DNA from: Euglena gracilis
Lineage: Eukaryota; Euglenida; Euglenophyceae; Euglenales
Direction: 5' to 3'
Assembly: GCA_039621445.1 (NCBI GenBank)
Contig: CP154955.1
Span: forward strand, 30,449,471 to 30,513,470
Length of the DNA stretch: 64,000 bases
The notes below the pieces were generated by a model that was not told where the DNA came from, made no database searches, and saw nothing but the letters and a program-made list of their open reading frames with translations. Shown piece after piece: positions 59,201 through 64,000 of this stretch. Every line of letters starts with the position of its first letter. Within the stretch, counting starts at the first letter, position 1. The position numbers and the translations under genes are program-made.

Positions 59201-61650
59201 TGCCCCCCCCCCTGCCCGCCAGGACAAGACCCAGCTGCTGCTTGAGCTGCAGCACCGCCGGGAGCAGCAGGACCGGCTGGAGGCGGAGCGGCGGCTCGAG
59301 CGGGAACGGGAGGCCCTGGCGCGACAGCAGGAGGTGGAGGCCGCCGCCGCCGCCCTCCTCCTCGAGGTCCCCCCCCCAACCGCCTTTGCCACCACAGCCT
59401 TGCCCCCTCCCCATCAGCGAACGCGTCCCGGCCTGGAGGCTGGTGGGATCCCCGCTGCCACCCCCTCAAGCTGCATTTGACGCAAATCTCTCTCCTGGCA
59501 ATGGATTTCGAGGGCCCTTCTTCCCTCCGAAGTGTCTCATTTCGACACTTGTAGTGAGTTGAAGGGTTTGTGGGTTACGTTGATCCAGGTACTCGTGCAG
59601 AAAGCCTGTATTCTCCCCCAAATACTCCTCTCTCCCAAGCAGCTGTGTTTCGGAGTTGCTTTTCTGGCTGGGTAAGTTGTGTGCTTCAAATGGACAGCAA
59701 TACCTGCACCAACCCTTTGCTATGGAGCCACTAAACGTTTGAATGGGTTGCTCAGCCATCAACGTTCAAAAAAAAAATTCTTGGGTTGTTGTGGTATGAG
59801 ATGACTAGAAAATGGTTTGAGTTTTTGTCGGTTTTTTTGTTGCTGGGTTGCTGCAGACTGTTTTTATTTGGCATCTCAATTATACCGTTTCCCTGTGAAC
59901 TTGGATGTGACAAATCGATTAGGGCGTCGATTGGAATGTTTAATGTGACCTCCTGCAAACCCGCAGACTGCCTTCCTTGCCTGTCTGTCCACTTGTCCGA
60001 TCCCCTGTGGTGCCACGTTCCATTTTCACACCACAGGAAGAGAATCGACAGAGGGAGGAGAATGAGTGGAAGCGACTGGAACAGCTGCCCCCGGGATCCC
60101 ACTACGGCCATCGCCTTCCGCACGCACCCACTCATCCCCCGGAAGGCTGTGCCGCGGTGCGATATCATAAAGCGGATTGCCCCACCCATCGGCCGGAACT
60201 CGCCATTCATTTTGTTGGTTCACCAACAGTGTTGTAGGCCGGGGTCCAGGGCTGGTGGGCGAAGTGGGGGGTGGAAGGCCAGGGGGAGGTCCAGGGCCGG
60301 GAGAGAGGGTTTGGGGGGTGACAGCAGGAGGTCGGGCCGAGGGTGGGGTGGGCAGAGGGTCGAGGGTGGGGGTGCGGAGGCGGTGAGGCAGTGGGGCCCC
60401 GCCGCTGCCGACAGGAGGAGGAGCGGCTGGAGGAGCTGCGGCGGCAGCGCGAGGCGGTGGAGGCGGAGGAGCGGACCCGGCGGGAGCAGACTTCTTTGTG
60501 TTCGGAGGACCCCGGGGGGGGGGTCTTACCCCCTTACCGGACCTGCCCAGGAAATTTCTAGGGGATTACCCCCCCCAGTGCCCCTCCTCCCACCCCCCCT
60601 CCCACCCCCCTCCCCCCCACCCCCCATAGCGCAGCGACGTGATGAGCGGCAGCGGAGGGAAATGAAGCGGAACGGCGGGAGGCGGTAGCGGAACGAAAGA
60701 AAGCAGAAGCGGCGGAGGCGGACCCCCCCCTTTTTCGCATCGCTTCCCAACACTCCTCTCATTGTGTGTTTTTCCCCCCCATCCCTTTTCGTTGGTCCAC
60801 TGTTGTTTTTTCTTTTCATCATTACAATTCCCGCGCTAGGGCTGAAATCCGACACCAGTACAAACCAGTTTTCCCCTTGTTTGTTTTCTTGAAGTGGTGA
60901 CCAGTCAAAACAGTCATTTTTTCAGAACATGAACCACCCCTATCACCCCCTGTGGCAGACCAAGTTTGTTCCCCCTCCCACTGTCCCCCTGGTCCGGGTG
61001 CATTGGGGACCCCCCCCCGGGACTTTCAAAAATGCCTGGCCGGGACGGAAGAGCGGCTGCGACGTGAGGCGGATCGGCAGCGGAGGGAAGTGGAGGAGTG
61101 GCAACTGCGGGAGGCGGAGGAGGGGAAGCGGAGGGAGGAGGAGCGAAAGCGGCGCAAGAAAGAGGAGCAGAAGCGGCGGAGGCGGACCCCCATTTGCAGC
61201 GAGTTGGCATGGCTTCTCAACAGCTACGTGGGCTCACTGAAGTGTTGTTGTCCCCCCCAAATAAGACAGTGCATCGTTGGCACGGTGTTGCATTTCTGTA
61301 GTTTGCATTCCGTACAACGTCGGAAAAGTGGTTGAGTGTTTTCATTCAGCCAGTTTGGCGCACCAGTGCACGCGTTTGGGAGTGCTTTTGCTCGTTCGCA
61401 GTGGCTCCATGCAGTTTTTGGTCAGACCATCAAAACAGTCATATTCCCTGTTCTGGACCCGATTTGTTTCCCGATTTCCCCCTCTGGCCGATTATCTTTG
61501 TTGGTTCCCAATTGTGTTCATTTTTCTGAAGTTGCATTTTGAGGGAGACGGGCGAACGGCAAACGGCGGCCCGCGGGGGAGGCGGTGGCGGCAGCGGCGG
61601 CGGAGCAGGCGGAGGCGGAGCGGCAGCGGCTAGAGCAGGCTGAATTTTAG
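49213..61650 (+). CDS. LRR - EF-hand - coiled-coil gene E (spliced)
   Basis: Exons: 49213-49386, 49846-49939, 51052-51212, 52470-52611, 53236-53376, 53706-53805, 54620-54672, 55873-55955, 56722-56829, 57196-57305, 57562-57645, 58473-58530, 59223-59366, 60037-60156, about 60415-60456, and a last exon ending TAG at 61648. Codon phase agrees at every junction from 49213 to 60415. The protein starts with ribonuclease-inhibitor-type LRRs (FNQLTELDLPIDSL; LVYVDLSSNPLG), has an unassigned middle, then two EF-hands (ADVHGLGCLTVAE; DSDQSGRLTEDEF), a Ser/Pro-rich linker and an Arg/Glu coiled coil (REQQDRLEAERRLERERE). LRR plus EF-hand plus coiled coil suggests a Ca2+-regulated scaffold, possibly cytoskeletal; that is inference. 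The 5' end is not found, and the link from 60456 to the last exon is uncertain. Confidence 0.65.
49387..49480 (+). repeat. (GGGT)n G-quadruplex-prone tract at a donor
   Basis: GGGT and GGGGT units start at the donor of gene E exon 49213-49386. Confidence 0.85.
49846..49939 (+). CDS. gene E LRR exon 2
   Basis: VIRIGCNLRRLCLAKNGLDD then ACILSLLPAIK: a full RI-type LRR (LxxLxLxxNxLxD). Donor GTCGCG, phase 1. Confidence 0.8.
51052..51212 (+). CDS. gene E LRR exon 3
   Basis: HKELVYVDLSSNPLGRSIGK, then ELLHFVCVCNQIQWLLLEET then LISQSVHQMIDKE. Two LRR units; the last looks like a capping repeat. Donor GTTGCC, phase 0. Confidence 0.85.
51240..53000 (+). repeat. third, partial copy of the A/B 5' region inside gene E
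   Basis: 51360-51800 matches 34550-35170 (upstream of and at exon 35161), 51880-51950 matches 35225-35280, and 52620-52990 matches 35410-35700 and 240-560. The exon copy at 51777 has lost its frame. Exons downstream of the microexon are absent. Confidence 0.7.
52470..52611 (+). CDS. gene E exon inside the third-copy duplication
   Basis: PKKWCFTASIADAQIQARRL, then AILLCLNSSKDLAFKDFY. Acceptor ttttcagag, donor GTACGT; phases fit 51212 and 53236. No family seen. It sits within sequence otherwise homologous to A/B introns. Confidence 0.6.
53236..53376 (+). CDS. gene E exon: linker
   Basis: LGVYSDLGGQVLENRRLAAE, then KFNASNEYGRGNAGPATP. Acceptor cagag again; donor GTGTGA, phase 1. Confidence 0.6.
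53706..53805 (+). CDS. gene E exon: VAVELPEALAWVLADD
   Basis: VGGQPHGGPRIWRVLVAVEL then PEALAWVLADDR; acceptor cgccacag after a C-run, donor GTGCCC. Confidence 0.65.
54620..54672 (+). CDS. gene E exon: EF-hand 1, first half
   Basis: LQAVARQEFRRADVHGLG; splits the loop at its glycine, phase 1, as in gene A exon 3814-3886. Confidence 0.7.
55873..55955 (+). CDS. gene E exon: EF-hand 1, second half
   Basis: CLTVAELGLAMRHAVKQLGL then ASPPAHE. The loop D-V-H-G-L-G-C-L-T-V-A-E keeps D1, G6, L8 and E12 but lacks side chains at 3 and 5 that usually bind Ca2+. Confidence 0.75.
56203..56244 (+). repeat. (GA)n microsatellite
   Basis: About 20 GA units in the intron between the two EF-hand exons of gene E. 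Confidence 0.95.
56722..56829 (+). CDS. gene E exon: EF-hand 2, canonical
   Basis: VAVVLDVLDSDQSGRLTEDE then FLHAIRMYLVRRQKAP. Every ligand position is filled (D, D, S, E). Donor GTGTCC. Confidence 0.85.
57196..57305 (+). CDS. gene E exon: Ser/Pro linker
   Basis: SADTWEDLTEELLPEDPVPR then SQSPGRSVSPQGRWRQ; likely disordered with SP sites. Donor GTGTGT, phase 2. Confidence 0.65.
57562..57645 (+). CDS. gene E exon: basic linker
   Basis: PYPEFGSAEKRPSRRPTSEA then RVGWEAL; the donor GTATTG is chosen by phase. A TGA follows within two codons in this frame, so an end of translation here is an alternative. Confidence 0.45.
58473..58530 (+). CDS. gene E exon: start of charged helix
   Basis: HVSPPMRREQRDAEKREVE, phase 0 at GTGTGC. 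Confidence 0.6.
59125..59222 (+). repeat. CCCA / GCCTGCCATCCA tandem repeat before an acceptor
   Basis: Eight CCCA units then about five 12-bp units, running straight into the acceptor of exon 59223. Confidence 0.85.
59223..59366 (+). CDS. gene E exon: coiled coil
   Basis: DKTQLLLELQHRREQQDRLE, then AERRLEREREALARQQE and EAAAAALLLE. The donor is at 59334 or 59367, same phase. Confidence 0.7.
60037..60156 (+). CDS. gene E exon: coiled coil continues
   Basis: EENRQREENEWKRLEQ, then a Pro/His-rich stretch to GTGCGA. The end may be earlier (GTGCCG at 60150). Confidence 0.5.
60415..60456 (+). CDS. gene E exon: coiled coil
   Basis: EEERLEELRRQREA with donor GTGGAG; the frame stays open (VEAEERTRREQ) to a second donor at 60498. 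Confidence 0.5.
60636..60722 (+). repeat. coiled-coil exon-like block, diverged copy 1
   Basis: DERQRREMK in one frame, ERREAVAERKKAEAAEAD in another: a frameshifted relative of 61043-61200 and 62195-62340, ending with the shared GCGGCGGAGGCGGACCCCC. Confidence 0.5.
61000..61300 (+). repeat. coiled-coil exon duplication, copy 2
   Basis: TEERLRREADRQRREVEEWQ, then KRRKKEEQKRRRRTPICSE. Flanks (GTCCGGGTGC, GGGACTTTCAAAAA, GTTGGCACGGT) are shared with 62140-62440, so exon and flanks duplicated together. It could be a real exon of gene E. Confidence 0.6.
61550..61650 (+). CDS. gene E likely terminal exon
   Basis: Frame EAVAAAAAEQAEAERQRLEQ then AEF and TAG at 61648. The start is not fixed (an in-frame TGA lies just upstream of 61550). 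Confidence 0.45.
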
Positions 61651-62139
61651 TTGGGTGCCGACCCCACCCACACAATCATTTAGTCACTGGCCGAACCCCC
61701 CCCCCCGGGGGGGGTGACTGGTTTTTTCAGGTGACTGGCTGGTTTTTGGCCCGGACGCTTGGGGGCTCAGCAAAAATCCACTGAAGTGACCCGGCGCCGA
61801 AGGCACCGGAAAATTTTTTGGCCCTTTTTGGGTGGTTTTGGTCAAATTTCATTTGAATTCCAGAGGTGGTCCGGACCCCCCCCCCCCCCCAGGGAGTGGA
61901 GTGGGGGCTGACTGGTTTCCCCCCAAAACAGTGACTGAGTGGTTTTTTAAAAAGTGGAGTGACCACCCCTCCCCCCCTGGGGTCGGTAAAAAAATGACTG
62001 CACCCCAGAAGGGAGTGCCTGCCTGGGCAGGCACTCCAAGGAACTCCAAATCCGACCCCCCCCCCGTCGGGGTAGTGCCTGCCTGGGCTGGTACTCAAGG
62101 GCATTCTGGACCCCCCTTCGCCCCGGTCTTAAGAAAAAC

Positions 62140-62440
62140 CCCTGGTCCGGGTGCGCCGGGGGACCCCCCCCCGGGACTTTCAAAAAATGCCTGGCCGGGA
62201 AGCGGAAGAGCGGCAGCGACATGAGGCGGAGCGGCAGCGGAGGGAAGTGGAGGAGAGGAAGCGGAGGGAGAAGGAGAGAAAGCAGCGCGAGAAAGAGGAG
62301 CAGAAGCGGCGGAGGCGGACCCCCATTTGCAGCGAGTCAGCATGGGCTGCTTAACAGCCACGTGTGGACACCCAAGTGTCCCCCAAGGAAGGCAGGGCAT
62401 GGTTGGCACGGTCTTAGACGGCCGGGAATGCACTTTTCAT
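62140..62440 (+). repeat. coiled-coil exon duplication, copy 3
   Basis: EERQRHEAERQRREVEERKR, then KEEQKRRRRTPICSESAW. It lies beyond the proposed end of gene E, so either a spare duplicate or evidence that the gene extends further. Confidence 0.6.
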
Positions 62441-63085
62441 TTTGGTCTTTTTTGCGCACCTGCGCATTCTTTTTGACCAATTTTGTTGCCTACACTTGAC
62501 GGGGCGGCGCACCCGTCAGGTGAAACTCCTGGCACCAAAATGGGTACCACTACCTTCGATCCCTGGGTTTTTTCCTGGGCAAACCTATTTTTTTCGTTTT
62601 GAAAAATGACGGTTTAGCACCTCCGTCGACCGGGGGAAAACCCCCGACTGCCGAAGTAGGTGCGAAACAAAACGCTGTTTCACGAGGACAAACCCTCGTC
62701 AGGTGAAGGCGTTGTACCTGTGGCTGTCCCCCCTGTTTTGTGGTGCCGAGTGAATGCGCAGGTGCGCATTCACTCCCCTCCCCGTCCCGGCCTTTTCCTG
62801 AAGTTTTTGACGGTTATTGTGGCTTCCGGGGGTGGTTGTGGGAAGGGGGCACTGTGGTCTCCACAGTTAGAGTGGAGGGGAGGTTCTGTGCCCTGTGCTG
62901 GAAGCAGGGCAGTAGGGGGCGATGGTGAATGTTTGTTGTGTGCGTGTCTCTGCATTCAGAGAGTGGCGGGGTGGGTGTGTTTAAATACACACCAGGTGTG
63001 TGTGGGGGAGGGCTCGTCACCCTCCTCAGGCTGCCTGCTGTTTGCATTCCACGCGGTGCACTGCACCCCTCCTTGACACATGCAG

Positions 63086-63937
63086 GCACGCCGTCCGCTC
63101 CGCCTTCTCATAGGCACCACGGCACACATCACCATGTGGGACCACCTGTGTTTGGGTCTGACGTTTGGGATGGGGTGCTGGGTATGGAAGGGGGGGCTTG
63201 CACTCTTTTCCTGTATGTCATTGGTTTTGAAAGGTACGGGGCCTTCAACCCTTTCTACCGCAGACTACACCCTCCAGAACAGCTTTCACAAACGATACAA
63301 ATTGCTCCTCTCCGAGGTTGCATGAGGCACAAAAATGCGCACGTGCGCACTCTTGAGGCCATTCCTTCGCTGGCTGGCTGTGATTCTATCTGCAGGAGAG
63401 GAGGGGAGCAGTGCTGGGCAACCACAAGCGTGCGCACCGGCGCCTTTCGTGAGGGGGGGGGGTGCGCCGGTGCGCATTCTCTGTGTTGTGGGGAGCTGTG
63501 TCTCACACTCCTGAACCCAGTGCCAGCACAGCATTCTGGCAGGCCACCCCCAAGGTGCACTGCTGGCCTGCATTGTTGACGACTTCAGAGGCGTCTCATT
63601 GCACAGGTGGATGACGCCAGAGCAGGGTGTACGTCTCCCTGGCTGTGCCTCCACCTTGTGTGCTGAGTTGTTGGGCATCGTCCTGTGTGGCAACCTCCTA
63701 CCAGGGTGCTTTAAGGGGAGACACAAGAAAGGAATGCGCATGTGCGCATTCACCCCGATGTGCCATGTTTGACTGCAGCGGATGGGGTGTGTGGCGAAGG
63801 TGTGTGCATATGTGCTTTCCTTGGTCTTCACAGCGGCCAGGGAATGTGTAGTTTGCAGTGCTGGAGCGTCTACTCCGAGTACATGATAAAAAAGGGTTCT
63901 GTGTGGTGGGTGACGTTTGTTGCCAACAAGGCCACAG
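63086..63937 (+). CDS. gene H, 5' part (unknown family)
   Basis: Five exons join in phase: 63086-63233 (a Met at 63080 may be the start), 63264-63316, 63396-63448, 63532-63606, 63834-63937, continuing past the window. The first exon is hydrophobic (LGLTFGMGCWVWKGGLALFS) and could be a membrane segment or signal anchor. Then come YTLQNSFHKRYKLLLSE, a basic stretch (AVLGNHKRAHRRL), ILAGHPQGALLACIVDDF and a Cys/Trp-containing YSEYMIKKGSVWWVTFV. I recognise no domain. Introns are unusually short here (30-230 bp). The phase chain is good evidence for a gene; the first exon is the weakest. Confidence 0.45.
63264..63316 (+). CDS. gene H exon 2
   Basis: After ctaccgcag: YTLQNSFHKRYKLLLSE, donor GTTGCA, phase 0. 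Confidence 0.5.
63396..63448 (+). CDS. gene H exon 3
   Basis: After tatctgcag: ERRGAVLGNHKRAHRRL, donor GTGAGG, phase 2. Confidence 0.45.
63532..63606 (+). CDS. gene H exon 4
   Basis: After gccagcacag: ILAGHPQGALLACIVDDF then RGVSLH, donor GTGGAT, phase 2. Confidence 0.55.
63834..63937 (+). CDS. gene H exon 5
   Basis: After gtcttcacag: GQGMCSLQCWSVYSEYMIKK then GSVWWVTFVANKAT, donor GTGGTG, phase 1. Confidence 0.5.
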
Positions 63938-64000
63938 GTGGTGGTCCTCCCCTGCTGTGTTTCGCTCCAGGGCTGCCTCGTCCTCGGACACCATTCGATC

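Noticed and set aside
59786-60688. 300-codon + strand open frame
   Set aside because: It crosses intron-like DNA and reads the coiled-coil exons of gene E in the wrong frame.

Overview
This window is nuclear DNA of a unicellular eukaryote, probably an alga or other protist. Protein-like sequence comes in short GC-rich blocks (23 to about 170 bp) bounded by GT...AG splice signals. Long introns separate them, packed with G or C homopolymer runs, microsatellites and short palindromic elements. I cannot name the lineage. There is no sign of an operon, CRISPR array, rRNA or bacterial-style gene packing.

I read the genes by joining blocks whose codon phase matches across each splice junction. Nearly all convincing exons are on the + strand and belong to one theme: EF-hand calcium-binding proteins with repeating modules (an E-helix, a loop, then an F-helix often ending in xVTFxxLLRxLFP) and Glu/Arg/Ala-rich helical tails. 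Layout: (1) 1-7060, 3' part of EF-hand gene A. (2) 9831-20955, gene D, complete from a plausible ATG to a TAG. (3) 26207-27455, EF-hand exons X, either a separate gene or the start of gene B. (4) 28345-40917, gene B, a paralogue of A. (5) about 43.6-44.7 kb, coding-like blocks of uncertain strand. (6) 49213 to about 61650, gene E, with ribonuclease-inhibitor-type leucine-rich repeats, then two EF-hands, then a charged coiled coil. (7) 63086 to the window end, the start of a further gene H with five phase-matched exons.

Genes A and B come from a segmental duplication: 1 to about 8550 matches 35161-41530 plus 46980-47700, introns included. A third, partial copy (about 51240-53000) sits inside introns of gene E. 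Since the duplication, B has suffered an inversion of about 340 bp that flips one exon, a 69-bp in-frame duplication in its last exon, and several insertions.

The intergenic and intronic DNA carries recurrent small elements: terminal-inverted-repeat elements starting CCTACC-C(n)-GGGAAACTGTCA, elements with GGCACCTATA ends around CTAAAATGGC decamers, G(n)TCGAC(n)/G(n)TCCGGAC(n) palindromes, and GGCGC-loop-GCGCC hairpins. There are also a decayed non-LTR retrotransposon fragment on the minus strand (about 22.4-22.7 kb), a (ATG)73 tract and a perfect 30-bp-arm palindrome at 40102-40164. All exon ends are inferred by eye; a transcript alignment would settle them.
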